From Motiliproteus sp047633175 (GTDB taxonomy: Bacteria > Pseudomonadota > Gammaproteobacteria > Pseudomonadales > Balneatricaceae), in NCBI GenBank assembly GCA_047633175.1, contig JBLIEQ010000012.1, positions 52,199-116,198 of the forward strand: a stretch of 64,000 nucleotides of DNA, in the 5' to 3' direction. The translations under genes and the position numbers were made by a program. A model generated the notes under the pieces. The model ran no database searches. It was not told the DNA's origin and saw only the letters and a list, made by a program, of their open reading frames with translations. The stretch's first letter is position 1; every line of letters begins with the position of its first letter. This document shows positions 44,378 to 53,807 of this stretch, piece after piece.

Positions 44378-45415
44378 CTAAAAATCAGAAGCTAACTGTC
44401 GGGTTAGTTCGCCAGCGGGTATTTCTTTACAACCACGGGCGTTTTGGCCGCACCAAAGTGACGAGAAACCATCCAGCCCTCCAGCTTCGGCTTCCGTGCG
44501 CAACGGCAGCATGGCTGCAGCAGCAAAGGGGAAAGGCGATGGGGCTGTGCTTATAGGCCCCAGTTCCCGCATGATACGATTAACGATCCCTCGCGCGGGG
44601 CGCCCGGAAAACAGGTTGGTCAACGCAGTATGCCGTGCGTGTTGGCTTTTTATCGCAGTCCGGTGCAAGGCGCTTGTCGCCGCTTCCGGGCAAAGCATAT
44701 AGCCCGTGCCGATCTGTGCTGCGATCGCGCCTAACGTGAGTACGGCGCTAACGCCCTGGGCATCGGCTATCCCGCCAGCTGCAATCACCGGGAGGTTTAC
44801 GGCTTCTACAATCTGAGGCACCAGTGCCAAAGTACCGATTTGAGAAGTCACATCCTCGGTTAAGAACATCCCACGATGCCCACCCGCTTCCAGGCCTTGG
44901 GCTATGATGATATCGGCCCCGTTGGCTTCTAACCATTTCGCCTCCTCCACCGTCGTTGCGGAGGACAGTACCGTTGCCCCCCAGGATTTTACGCGCTCCA
45001 GAAGTTCGGGTGATGGCAGGCCGAAATGGAAGCTGACGACCGGTGGTGCGTAGGGTGCAATCAGGTCGGCGATCTCTTCGGTAAAAGGTGCTCTACCCGG
45101 GCCCTCTGCAATTTTGCCTGGATCGATACCCAGCTCTTGGTAATAGGGGCTGAGCGTCTTGCGCCAGACCGCCTCGCGCTCAGCGTTTGGCTTGGGAGAC
45201 GGGTGGCAGAAGAAATTGAGGTTATAAGGTTTATCGGTGTGGGCCTTGATCGCTTCCAGCTCTAGCTTGAGTTTATCCGGGCTGAGCATCGCGCAGGGCA
45301 GCGACCCGAGCCCCCCGGCATTGCTCACGGCGATAGTCAGGGCACTGCCCTGCACCCCAGCCATAGGCGCCTGGATGATAGGTAATTCAATGTGTAGCAA
45401 GTCTTGCAGCTTCAT
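44378..45415 (-). CDS. Nitronate monooxygenase-like flavoprotein
   Basis: A 345-residue FMN-dependent TIM-barrel enzyme of the 2-nitropropane dioxygenase/NMO group, which oxidises alkyl nitronates. Motifs: LPIIQAPMAGVQGSALTIAV at the N-terminus, VVSFHFGLPSPELLERVKSW, the FMN-phosphate region AAGGIADAQGVSAVLTLGA and QIGTGYMLCPEA, and IIAQGLEAGGHRGMF with the catalytic His. Length is normal for the class I family. It is followed upstream on the same strand by an MFS gene, 87 bp away. The physiological substrate is uncertain. Confidence 0.93.
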   Translation of the reverse strand: MKLQDLLHIELPIIQAPMAGVQGSALTIAVSNAGGLGSLPCAMLSPDKLKLELEAIKAHTDKPYNLNFFCHPSPKPNAEREAVWRKTLSPYYQELGIDPGKIAEGPGRAPFTEEIADLIAPYAPPVVSFHFGLPSPELLERVKSWGATVLSSATTVEEAKWLEANGADIIIAQGLEAGGHRGMFLTEDVTSQIGTLALVPQIVEAVNLPVIAAGGIADAQGVSAVLTLGAIAAQIGTGYMLCPEAATSALHRTAIKSQHARHTALTNLFSGRPARGIVNRIMRELGPISTAPSPFPFAAAAMLPLRTEAEAGGLDGFSSLWCGQNARGCKEIPAGELTRQLASDF

Positions 45416-45502
45416 AGAGGTATCCCCGTTTAGATTTGAATGGCCCTAAAGGCTTTCACGTGTGCTCAGTTGCGAAATGAAACGCGTCGAAGGTTCCCGA
45501 CG

Positions 45503-46699
45503 TTAAAGGTGGCCTGGTATTTTTTTATGCTCATGAATATAGCCACTGAGGATGATCAACACAGCGCCGCCAGCTAGCGCGGCGCTGCCAGTGTAAAACA
45601 GATAGTGATAGCTTCCCCAAATCACATAGAGGGCTGACATGGCATAGCCCGATAGTGCTTGGGCTACGGCAAACACCGCAGTGGCAAGTCCCCAGAGGCG
45701 CTTATGCTCTGCGGGACCAACCAATTCCGAGATGCGGCCCGATGTCAGTGCGACAATGCCGGGAACCATGGCGCCTACTATGAATGAGGACAGTGTCCGG
45801 CTGGCAAGACCCATCGACAGCAACGGCAGGCCGACTGCGAGTGCTTTGGCGGCAAAGGCCAGGGTAAGCCCTGAGTGCCACCCCAACCGCTGGGCTACTA
45901 TCCCTGCAAACAGAGGGCCGCACACAGCGCCCACTCCGAATACGGCCCACTGAACAGAAGCCGCTTGAGTACCGAGACCCTGTTCCCGTGCCAGGTAATC
46001 AACCCAAAACAGGGTATGAGGTATGAAACCGACAGCATCCAGCGCGTAGGCAGCCATCACCACTATAACGAGCAGTCCTGCACCACGAGGTGTTCTGGTC
46101 GACTTTCCTGCCCGTATGGTCTGAACCGCTGTATTAGGTAGTCTTACCAATCCACGATCACCTATTAATCCCGCCAGAAGCGAGAGAGTTCCCAGCGCCA
46201 GCCAGGTAGCCGATAAGCTAACTTGCATGAGAAGTGGCACCACCGACGCGGAGAGGACTGCTCCCAGACCGATTCCGGTAAATACGAAGGCGCCGACACC
46301 GGCACGTCGAGCTGCGGGCGTTTTAGACAAGGCGGTAGCTGGACCAACGACCATCAGGATCGCGCCACAAACACCGGCAATCAGTCGCCAGATGAAGAAC
46401 CAACCAAAATGGCCTGGCTGGGCGCAAAGGACAAAGCTCAACGCGATACCCGCAAAGCACCAGCCCATCAGCATTCGCACAGACAGGCGCTCCGAAAGCC
46501 GATGCGCGGATAGGGCACCAATGAGGTAACCTAAGAGATTGGCCGCACCCAGGTAAGCCGCTTGGCTATCACTAAACCATTGTTGCTTAACCAGCTCTGG
46601 CAGTAATGGGGTGTAGGCAAAACGTGCGACACCGATCCCGGCAAGCGTCGCCATCATCCCGGTCAGTAGCGCGGGAATATCCTCTCTTTCTATCATCAT
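45503..46699 (-). CDS. YbfB/YjiJ-family MFS transporter
   Basis: A 398-residue permease with 12 predicted helices. It opens IPALLTGMMATLAGIGVARF and has AYTPLLPELVKQQWFSDSQA, a segment typical of YbfB/YjiJ MFS proteins; YLIGALSAHRLSERLSVRML resembles the loop 2-3 motif. Start ATG 46699 follows GGGAG; an upstream extension to 46744 lacks support. Divergent from a LysR gene with about 200 bp between, so LysR control is likely. The transported compound is unknown; grouping with a nitronate monooxygenase could mean small-acid or nitro-compound handling, as inference. Confidence 0.9.
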   Translation of the reverse strand: MMIEREDIPALLTGMMATLAGIGVARFAYTPLLPELVKQQWFSDSQAAYLGAANLLGYLIGALSAHRLSERLSVRMLMGWCFAGIALSFVLCAQPGHFGWFFIWRLIAGVCGAILMVVGPATALSKTPAARRAGVGAFVFTGIGLGAVLSASVVPLLMQVSLSATWLALGTLSLLAGLIGDRGLVRLPNTAVQTIRAGKSTRTPRGAGLLVIVVMAAYALDAVGFIPHTLFWVDYLAREQGLGTQAASVQWAVFGVGAVCGPLFAGIVAQRLGWHSGLTLAFAAKALAVGLPLLSMGLASRTLSSFIVGAMVPGIVALTSGRISELVGPAEHKRLWGLATAVFAVAQALSGYAMSALYVIWGSYHYLFYTGSAALAGGAVLIILSGYIHEHKKIPGHL

Positions 46700-46898
46700 C
46701 TTTAGACTCCCAAGACGGCTGGCGATGTTGTTTGAAATGAGCAAAGGCCATGCCCGACAGGTTGCTAGGGCTGCCTGTTTCCAACTGCCGTCTCACCACC
46801 GTTAGGGTAATACGCTACCAATTATCACTTCAAATGATTTAAAATGATTGTTAATATCACTTTTTAAGATTTTGGTTAGCAATAAAAGGAGTGTGGGT

Positions 46899-47768
46899 TT
46901 GCAGCTAAAATCGTTACAGCTATTTGTGGGTGTGGCTGATACCGGGAGCTTTGTGGCCGCAGCAGAGCGTTGTCATACGGTTCAATCGAATGTGACTGCC
47001 CATATAAAGAAGCTGGAAGAGGAGTTGGATGCCAAGCTCTTCAATCGAAAGGGGGGCGCTCGATTGACAACGGCCGGTGGTATGCTGGTTGATTACGCTA
47101 GGCGAATGCTGCGGGACCATGATGATGTTTTGGGTCTGTTTCATGGTGCTGAGGATGCACCCAGTCGATTGAGTCTCGGCGCGATGGAAACAACCACCGC
47201 GGTGCGCCTACCGTCCATACTGTCCGATTTTCACCGCCAATACCCCAAAGTCGACCTGACAGTAGAGACCGGCTCCACCGCAGAGCTGATTGCCAGTCTA
47301 CTTGAAGGGCGCGTTGACGGTGTTTTTATCGCGGGGCGATCAGAGCATGAACGGCTTCATTTCAAAAAGGCATTCAGAGAACGACTGGTGCTCATCGGTC
47401 CTAAGCCATTCACCCAACTTCCCACCCCCGAGCAGTTATTGGAAACCGCGTTCCTCGCCTTTCGCCAAGGCTGCAGCTACCGTCAACGGATCGAGCTATT
47501 TCTCTCATCTTGTGGTGTGAGCGCTACGAGGATCTTTGAGTACGGCAGTGTGGATGGCATCCTGGGATGCGTAGCAGCAGGGATGGGCTATGCCCTCATG
47601 CCACTGTCGACTGTCGAGTCCCACCGGCAACGATTCGCCATTGACCATCTGGAGTTGCCAGCATCGATTTCAGTGCTCGATACCTATTTTGTAACAGCGG
47701 GACCGGAAACCTGGACACCTGCACTTACGCGATTCGTTGATGCCCTTGGGGATGCAAAACAGTTATAA
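46899..47768 (+). CDS. LysR-family transcription regulator
   Basis: A 289-residue LysR regulator. Winged helix: LQLFVGVADTGSFVAAAERC, HTVQSNVTAHIKKLEEELDA and KLFNRKGGARLTTAGG. Substrate domain: SRLSLGAMETTTAVRLPSIL and CVAAGMGYALMPLSTVES. Start placed at TTG 46899 because AAAGGAG lies 8 nt upstream and the product then opens MQLKSLQLF; the frame runs open to 46848 with no better site. Divergent from the MFS gene. Probably regulates it and the nitronate monooxygenase gene (inference). Confidence 0.9.
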   Translation: MQLKSLQLFVGVADTGSFVAAAERCHTVQSNVTAHIKKLEEELDAKLFNRKGGARLTTAGGMLVDYARRMLRDHDDVLGLFHGAEDAPSRLSLGAMETTTAVRLPSILSDFHRQYPKVDLTVETGSTAELIASLLEGRVDGVFIAGRSEHERLHFKKAFRERLVLIGPKPFTQLPTPEQLLETAFLAFRQGCSYRQRIELFLSSCGVSATRIFEYGSVDGILGCVAAGMGYALMPLSTVESHRQRFAIDHLELPASISVLDTYFVTAGPETWTPALTRFVDALGDAKQL

Positions 47769-47888
47769 ACAGCGTGCAACGGGGGTAGGAGTCGAGTGCG
47801 TGATCGTGTTTTTTACTTCCGTTTTGCCGATGAAACTATAATACGCCGCGCATATCTTCTGTAAGGAAGCCAATATTCCAGCGCTATG

Positions 47889-48205
47889 GAGTGCCTGTCG
47901 AAGGATCGGAAAGAGAAGCAAGCGTTCTACGATTTTCCAGCGAAGCACTGCACCCCTGTTCGGACGACCAATCCGATAGAATCGACCTTCGCAACAGTTC
48001 GGTTACTCCGAAGCGGACCCGTAACTGCGGGTCTCGCGACAGCGCATTGACGATTATCTATATGCCGCTGGAATTGGCTCAGAAAAACTGGAAAAGGATC
48101 AACGGATCTAACCGGCTGACCCTGGTCGTCAACAACGTTAAGCTCAAGGATGAAGAACAAGTAACAGATCCATCAGACCGGAACGCCGCCTGTCGGCCTA
48201 GGTAA
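47889..48205 (+). pseudogene. IS256-family transposase relic (C-terminal part)
   Basis: One frame reads ECLSKDRKEKQAFYDFPAKH then RTTNPIESTFATVR, the highly conserved C-terminal block of IS256/Mutator transposases. The reading then passes into another frame: KRTRNCGSRDSALTIIYMPL, ELAQKNWKRINGSNRLTLVV and NNVKLKDEEQV, ending at 48205. The N-terminal two-thirds is missing and at least one frameshift is near 48000. It marks the left border of the AT-rich island that follows. Confidence 0.87.
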
Positions 48206-48290
48206 AATTTGACATTATCCCCAAACTGACCATGCTGTTTGCTTTGGTGCGTATCGTTCGGGTGGGTCAGATGATCAAAGCGTAGACTCC

Positions 48291-49418
48291 TTAGTTAATT
48301 GATCTTAATAACAACAGGTATGTTATAGATATTGAACTTATAAAAATAACATACTTATAATGCTTGATAAAACTTTCGGTAAAGATATTCGTATTGGTAT
48401 TAAAGGATGCCATGACTGTTGCAAGAGAAACTGGCGATAATAGCTGTGAGTTAATTATCATGACCACCCATGCAATACACATCTGCTGATAGCTAAAACC
48501 TGATGATAGCATCGGCTCTGTAAAAACTTGGCTAAATGCAATAAAGAGAACGAGAGGATGCAATAGAAATATGCTTAGCATTGGCACTATCACTATTGGC
48601 ACGACAAGTATCAGTTCGGGGCCTAAAAGCTCAAGTACCGCAGTAGCATCAAATGTATTTATTAAGGGTATAAAAGAAAAGCTAAATGCTCCCACACCTA
48701 CAAAGAAAAAAATCTGCTTCAACATTGTAGCTTTCATATCAGCCCAATGGCTCAATACATTCTTTTTAAATATCATAGACAAGAGAATAAAGAATATGGA
48801 TTGCTTAATCAGAATGCTACCCGAAACCAACAAAGAGGCGGCGTAAAGATAAGCGATATTCATAGTGGCAAAACATAAGACAACCTTGAACAAGCGCTTG
48901 TTCACAATGCATGAACTTAATCCACCAAAACTAGGAAGTAGCATCAAAATACATATAGGCGCCCCTATCGCAAAGACAGATAACAGATCATCAATTTTAA
49001 AGAAATCAAATATATAAGCTGAAGCAAGTGTTGTAGGATAGAGAAGCATGCTCGCAGTTAGCCCTCTAGATATTGTTTTGGTATCTATTTCACCAGCTGA
49101 CAATCCCTTTAAGAATGAAGAAACACCAAGCCCGAAAGGGAATGCACAAATTAGAGATAGTGTTTTTGTTTCAATATTCGACGCATTCTCTTGAACAAAG
49201 AAAAGACTTTTAAAAGCTGATCTGTTAAGAATGGATGTTTTCAACACTTCCATTGCAACGACGTATATAATCACGGCCTTGAGAAATACCATTCCTTCAA
49301 ATGCCTTATAGAGTGACATTGAAATATTATCGTAAGAACAAATCTGAATTATAAATGAAATTAAAAGAAATAAACCACCCATTGCTACGAGATAGTTTTT
49401 TAATAAAAAATTCGGCAT
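48291..49418 (-). CDS. Uncharacterised multi-pass permease-like protein (AT-rich island)
   Basis: A 375-residue protein with about ten to eleven predicted helices, for instance YLVAMGGLFLLISFIIQICS at the start and VIFISSISITYLLLLRSI at the end. The middle has ICAFPFGLGVSSFLKGLSAG and IGAPICILMLLPSFGG, reminiscent of GntP-, arsenite- or DUF401-like permeases, but no family can be assigned by eye. Coding DNA is visibly AT-rich compared with the sox or recJ regions. It follows, on the same strand and 153 bp downstream, a gene for an FAD/NAD(P)-binding protein; the two may form an acquired unit, such as a modified amino-acid pathway with its transporter. Confidence 0.75.
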   Translation of the reverse strand: MPNFLLKNYLVAMGGLFLLISFIIQICSYDNISMSLYKAFEGMVFLKAVIIYVVAMEVLKTSILNRSAFKSLFFVQENASNIETKTLSLICAFPFGLGVSSFLKGLSAGEIDTKTISRGLTASMLLYPTTLASAYIFDFFKIDDLLSVFAIGAPICILMLLPSFGGLSSCIVNKRLFKVVLCFATMNIAYLYAASLLVSGSILIKQSIFFILLSMIFKKNVLSHWADMKATMLKQIFFFVGVGAFSFSFIPLINTFDATAVLELLGPELILVVPIVIVPMLSIFLLHPLVLFIAFSQVFTEPMLSSGFSYQQMCIAWVVMIINSQLLSPVSLATVMASFNTNTNIFTESFIKHYKYVIFISSISITYLLLLRSIN

Positions 49419-49571
49419 TTTGTTCCACTTCCATAAATATCACTAGCTACTGAGGCTCAGTCCAGTTGAAAATATAAACTTGATTGTATTAGCAGCACTA
49501 TTACACTGGTGATTTGTTCTTGCAATGCAAGGCATCTTCACATCAGGACTGGAACATCTGTTATAGACCGC

Positions 49572-51251
49572 TTAATTTGCTCCACTAGCTAATGATGGTG
49601 ATAAAATAGAAATTATATCTTTAGCTAATAAGTTACTATCATATAAGAATGTAGACATCATATTTGGACGACTTAATACCAGTGTAAAATACTTAGACCC
49701 CTCTGCTGGCAAACCAATCGCTCGCAGCGTGGTGGATGCCGTATTATCAAGATTTATGACTCGATGCTTATTGTCAACCTCAAGCCCACCGTAGGAGAAG
49801 TCCTCATTTTTAAAGCACTTATATCTGTTTTTTAGATTAGCCGCCAATGTATCCTCGCGCTCTAAATAATTTATCGTTGGCATTCTTGCCTTGACTAGGT
49901 AGCCAACTTGCTTCGAGTTTTCTACACCTCCGAGCATTTGGGTTAGCATATATCCTGTATCAATTTTCTGAACTAATGGCATTACCGCTGTTTCGACTAC
50001 ACATACACCAGCATTGATCAAAGCCTCTAATTGCATTAGACGAATGTACGGAGGGCCGACACAGATTTTATTGATTATTGGTTGCCACAGGTTAATTAAT
50101 GCAGAGTGCGACTCAGAATTAATCCCATGGTGGTCAACTGCACATCGAATAACATCACGTAAATCTCTAACAACATCCTGGCAGAATTTATACGGACTAC
50201 AGAACTTACCAATTTTAGCCTGTTGGTAATCCCATCTTAGGTATCTGCAAAAACTATCGGTAAAACTGTCAACGCTACTATAGTCTATGTTGCGCTCCGG
50301 ATTGAAAAACATATCCGTATCAAGAACGCCTACACCACCCCGTTGTTTATATGCGATTTGGAGCTCAGCAATCAACAAAGGTAAAATGTCGGCTTCGAAG
50401 TCTAACTGACCTTTCGATTCTCGCAAATAATTAATTGATTCAATGTTGAAAATAGATGGTTTGTATACATACGAGGTGTCTGAGTTGTAAGCCCTGCTAG
50501 AAAGAAAGACCCCTGTTCTTGAAAATAAGTGAAGCGTGGGCTCATTCCCACTAGGACTATATTTCAAAGAACCGTCTTCTTTTTCATGAAACACCCCTCC
50601 TCTCCCTTCCGTTAAACGACTGATAACATCAAATGCCGTTAGCCCCATCCCCTGAACGCCAACATGAACGCCATGCGGGATATTATTAAGAATATTTGTG
50701 GATAGGATAAAGTCAATCTCACGACCCTCAATCCTTTCCATGTTTTCATGTCCTGTGCAAAGAACGGCCATATCTACTAGATAATTTTCACTAAATGTTT
50801 TTATCATAGAATATTCGCCATGTGGCGCAACATCCTGGACCTCCTCATTTATTTCAATAAACGAAATATTGAGTTTATTCAACATATCAATTTGTTGTTT
50901 ATAAAAATAGTTAAGATATTCGCCTAATACTTTACGTGCAGGATAGTCAGATCGTCCTATTGGTTCATTTTTTATGTATGTATGCCAATCAAAAAAACAA
51001 GGCCCATCATTAACTGGGCCATATGATTCCATTGCATCACCGTAATACATCGTCATTTGGCTAGCTACTGTATTCGCCAATAAATCACTCGGCATATTTG
51101 AACTGTGACAGCCAGATCCTGACTCACCGCTTTTATTAAAAAGCAGAAATGAAATCTTATCCTCCAAGTGATAATCTCTAACGAAAGCAATACATCGCTC
51201 AAGTAATGAAGAACCGCGTGGCCCCATCCCAATAATTGCAATTTCTTTCAC
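49572..51251 (-). CDS. FAD/NAD(P)-binding protein (AT-rich island)
   Basis: A 559-residue flavin- or pyridine-nucleotide-binding protein. The N-terminal Rossmann loop is KEIAIIGMGPRGSSLLERCI; GSGCHSSNMPSDLLANTVAS and VDMAVLCTGHENMERIEG match the FAD-NAD(P)-binding family with a degenerate GxGxxG. HGVHVGVQGMGLTAFDVISR is a second nucleotide loop near residue 235. Start chosen at GTG 51251, where GGGAAG precedes; the frame remains open to 51362 but that part looks unrelated. Known relatives are of unclear function. AT-rich, like the permease gene it precedes. No third gene in the island is seen. Confidence 0.82.
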   Translation of the reverse strand: MKEIAIIGMGPRGSSLLERCIAFVRDYHLEDKISFLLFNKSGESGSGCHSSNMPSDLLANTVASQMTMYYGDAMESYGPVNDGPCFFDWHTYIKNEPIGRSDYPARKVLGEYLNYFYKQQIDMLNKLNISFIEINEEVQDVAPHGEYSMIKTFSENYLVDMAVLCTGHENMERIEGREIDFILSTNILNNIPHGVHVGVQGMGLTAFDVISRLTEGRGGVFHEKEDGSLKYSPSGNEPTLHLFSRTGVFLSSRAYNSDTSYVYKPSIFNIESINYLRESKGQLDFEADILPLLIAELQIAYKQRGGVGVLDTDMFFNPERNIDYSSVDSFTDSFCRYLRWDYQQAKIGKFCSPYKFCQDVVRDLRDVIRCAVDHHGINSESHSALINLWQPIINKICVGPPYIRLMQLEALINAGVCVVETAVMPLVQKIDTGYMLTQMLGGVENSKQVGYLVKARMPTINYLEREDTLAANLKNRYKCFKNEDFSYGGLEVDNKHRVINLDNTASTTLRAIGLPAEGSKYFTLVLSRPNMMSTFLYDSNLLAKDIISILSPSLASGAN

Positions 51252-52049
51252 TTCAACTTCCCTTTGATTAAAAATATTAAGGCCAAGCTCAAACCATAAC
51301 AAACTAATGGTTCTTTTGAATTGAATTATAGTGATACTTGAAATCACAATATGTGATATCAAAAGAAATCGAGCATGATCTTTCGGCCTAATTCATCTTG
51401 TATTCAACTAATTAATGCATAGTTTGATTGAACAGATACTCCTTTCGTGATTCCAAACCGTTGGAGAGCTATTTAAAAAACATCGCAGTTCCTGTCAGGT
51501 TTTGGACCTGAATCAGTGACTTTATAGGCGGTTCCGCCGAATCGTTAAATCCGGTATTGATCATTAAAATTCATATTTTACCCAGCCAGAATTACTAATA
51601 GATGGTGCTTTGGCCAGTATTTTATGATGTAATCATACGGAGATTATGTGTTTTTTGATCACCGATTGGGCGGTAGATGTAGCTGCCCCCGGGATGGATA
51701 CCATCTCGGCCAACTACCTTATAAATCTTTCTTTGAACGGTTAGGTTGTGCCGTAAACTGCGAGCGAGGTAGGCTGGGATGCATTCCAGCTATCATTGGT
51801 GCGCCAGGCATGGCGCGTAGTGCCTTGATTAGCACTGTTCCGATACGCGTGGTGGCGTCGAATGACTTGGTGGTGAAAGTCCACTATCGGCCCGGCAAGG
51901 GGAACGATTAGCCGAAGGCAAGGGTGTCCATCGTGATGGTGGAATCTGAAGGAAGCCTACACGTTATGGGGGGGCAGGTCTTTCATCGTGCGCTGGGATT
52001 GCATCCCAGCCTACGGTGCGGCAGGAAGGCTCCTACAAGGCCCCCTCCC
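51252..52049. other. 800-bp spacer with group II intron remnant
   Basis: AT-rich to about 51640, then GC-rich. No protein gene found. Contains the intron fragment listed separately and, on both sides of it, a short inverted motif (AGGCTGGGATGCATTCCAGC near 51770 and CTGGGATTGCATCCCAGCCT near 51994). Confidence 0.5.
51799..51960 (+). mobile_element. 5' fragment of a group II intron
   Basis: Begins with the intron 5' consensus GTGCG. The domain I block follows: GGTGAAAGTCCACTATCGGC, CCGGCAAGGGGAACGATTAG and GAATCTGAAGGAAGC, which I recognise from bacterial group II introns. After GAAGGAAGCC the match ends, so the reverse-transcriptase gene and domains II-VI are missing. An immobile remnant. 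Confidence 0.75.
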
Positions 52050-53792
52050 TCAGAGCCCTACAGGCTCCAGATAATCGACCAGCAACTGTAGAGTGACCCG
52101 CCCCCGAAACTCATTGATGTCCAGTTTATAGGCGACGCGCGCCTGCAGGGCGCTGCTGGGCCAGACCTCAAGGTCGACATTAAAGGCGATCGCATCGACA
52201 CAAAATCCCTGGCTATTACCCTGTTCGGCCAACATCAGTTTCAGATGCCGTTCTCCGACGATCCGCTGCTGCACGATCTCGAAGACCCCCTCGAACAGCG
52301 GCTCAGGAAACATCTGCCCCCAGGGGCCGCCGTCTCTGAGACGCTGCGCCATCTCCAGCGACATCTCCGCCACACTCAGCTGGCCATCGGTCTCTACCCT
52401 TGCGAGCAGCTGCTCAGGCTTTAGCCTGCGCCGTACTTCGGCATCGAACGCCTGCTGGAAGCGCTCAAAGTGCTTCCGATCCAGGGTCATCCCCGCCGCC
52501 ATGGCATGACCGCCAAACTTGTTAAGTAACTCCGGATGACGCGCGGCGACGGCATCCAGGGTATCGCGGATATGCAGACCGGGAATCGAGCGCGCAGATC
52601 CTTTGACCTGCCCCTCCCCCGACAGTGCGAAGGCGATCACCGGCCGGTGCAGGCGTTCCTTAATCCTTGAGGCCAGGATGCCGATCACCCCTTCATGCCA
52701 GTCGGGCTCGAACAGGGTGATCCCAAAGGGCAGGTTCGCATCGACCGAAAGCTCCATGCTGGCCAGCAGGCTCAGGGCCTGGGACTGCATCTGCTGTTCG
52801 ATCTGTTTGCGATCCTGATTCAACTCGTCCAGTTGCAACGCTAACGTCCGGGCCTCCTCAGGACTTTCCGTTAACAGGCATTCGATCCCGATCGACATAT
52901 CCTCGAGTCGTCCGGCGGCGTTTAGACGCGGTCCTATCGCAAACCCCAGATCGGCGGCCACCAGTTTCGACAGGGTACGCCCACCGATCTCGGCCAAGGC
53001 TGCGATCCCCGGACGGCATCGCCCGGCCCGAATTCGCCTGAGACCCTGATCAACCAAAATCCGGTTATTGTGATCCAGCGGCACCACATCAGCCACCGTG
53101 CCCAGCGCCACCAGATCAAGAAACTGGGTCATATTAGGGACCGGGATCCCCTTCTTTTCAAACCAGCCGCGCCGCTGCAGCTCACGACAGACCGCCGTCA
53201 TGACATAGAAGATCACCCCTACACCGCAGGTGTTCTTGCCACTGAAGTCACAGCCGTCCTGATTAGGATTGACCAGGGCATCGGCGTCGGGCAGCTCCGC
53301 GCCCGGCAGGTGGTGATCGGTGACCACCACCCGCATACCCGCAGCCTTGGCTGCCCTGACGCCCTCGACACTGGAGATACCATTATCCACCGTGATCAGC
53401 AGATCCGGGGCTTGCTCGCACGCGACCGCCACGATCTCGGGACTCAGACCATAGCCGTATTCGAACCGGTTGGGCACCAGATAACCCGCCCAGGCCGACC
53501 CCAGCTGCCGTAATGCCGAGACCGCCAGCGCACTGCTGGTGGCACCGTCGCAATCAAAGTCACCGACCACCAGAATCCGCTCACCGGCCTCGATCGCGCG
53601 GCTGATCTGCGCCACGGCCAGGTCGATATCGCGCAGGTCGTGGTAAGGCAGCAGCCCCTTGAGCGAGTTATCCAGCTCCAGGGCGCTGCTGATCCCGCGA
53701 CTGCCGTAGATCCGCTGCAACAGCGGGATCAGACTCGAGGACGACAACCCGGGGGCACTCTCCAGCGGACGGGCAACGATCTGTTTATTCAA
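52050..53792 (-). CDS. recJ: Single-strand-specific exonuclease RecJ
   Basis: A 580-residue 5'-3' ssDNA exonuclease for recombination and mismatch repair. DHH phosphoesterase motifs: ILVVGDFDCDGATSSALAV (motif I), LLITVDNGISSVEGVRAAKA (II), VVTDHHLPGAELPDADALVN (III, with DHH), and the DHHA1 domain ASRIKERLHRPVIAFALSGE and FGGHAMAAGMTLDRKHFERF. Start is TTG 53792 with AGGAG 9 nt upstream. It lies downstream of hom-thrC and a DUF218 gene; in many gammaproteobacteria recJ neighbours these amino-acid genes. Confidence 0.97.
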   Translation of the reverse strand: MNKQIVARPLESAPGLSSSSLIPLLQRIYGSRGISSALELDNSLKGLLPYHDLRDIDLAVAQISRAIEAGERILVVGDFDCDGATSSALAVSALRQLGSAWAGYLVPNRFEYGYGLSPEIVAVACEQAPDLLITVDNGISSVEGVRAAKAAGMRVVVTDHHLPGAELPDADALVNPNQDGCDFSGKNTCGVGVIFYVMTAVCRELQRRGWFEKKGIPVPNMTQFLDLVALGTVADVVPLDHNNRILVDQGLRRIRAGRCRPGIAALAEIGGRTLSKLVAADLGFAIGPRLNAAGRLEDMSIGIECLLTESPEEARTLALQLDELNQDRKQIEQQMQSQALSLLASMELSVDANLPFGITLFEPDWHEGVIGILASRIKERLHRPVIAFALSGEGQVKGSARSIPGLHIRDTLDAVAARHPELLNKFGGHAMAAGMTLDRKHFERFQQAFDAEVRRRLKPEQLLARVETDGQLSVAEMSLEMAQRLRDGGPWGQMFPEPLFEGVFEIVQQRIVGERHLKLMLAEQGNSQGFCVDAIAFNVDLEVWPSSALQARVAYKLDINEFRGRVTLQLLVDYLEPVGL

Positions 53793-53807
53793 GGTTTTGC
53801 GCTCCTA

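Noticed and set aside
51648..51911. Open frame of 87 codons
   Set aside because: It lies across the group II intron fragment; its sequence is explained by intron RNA structure.
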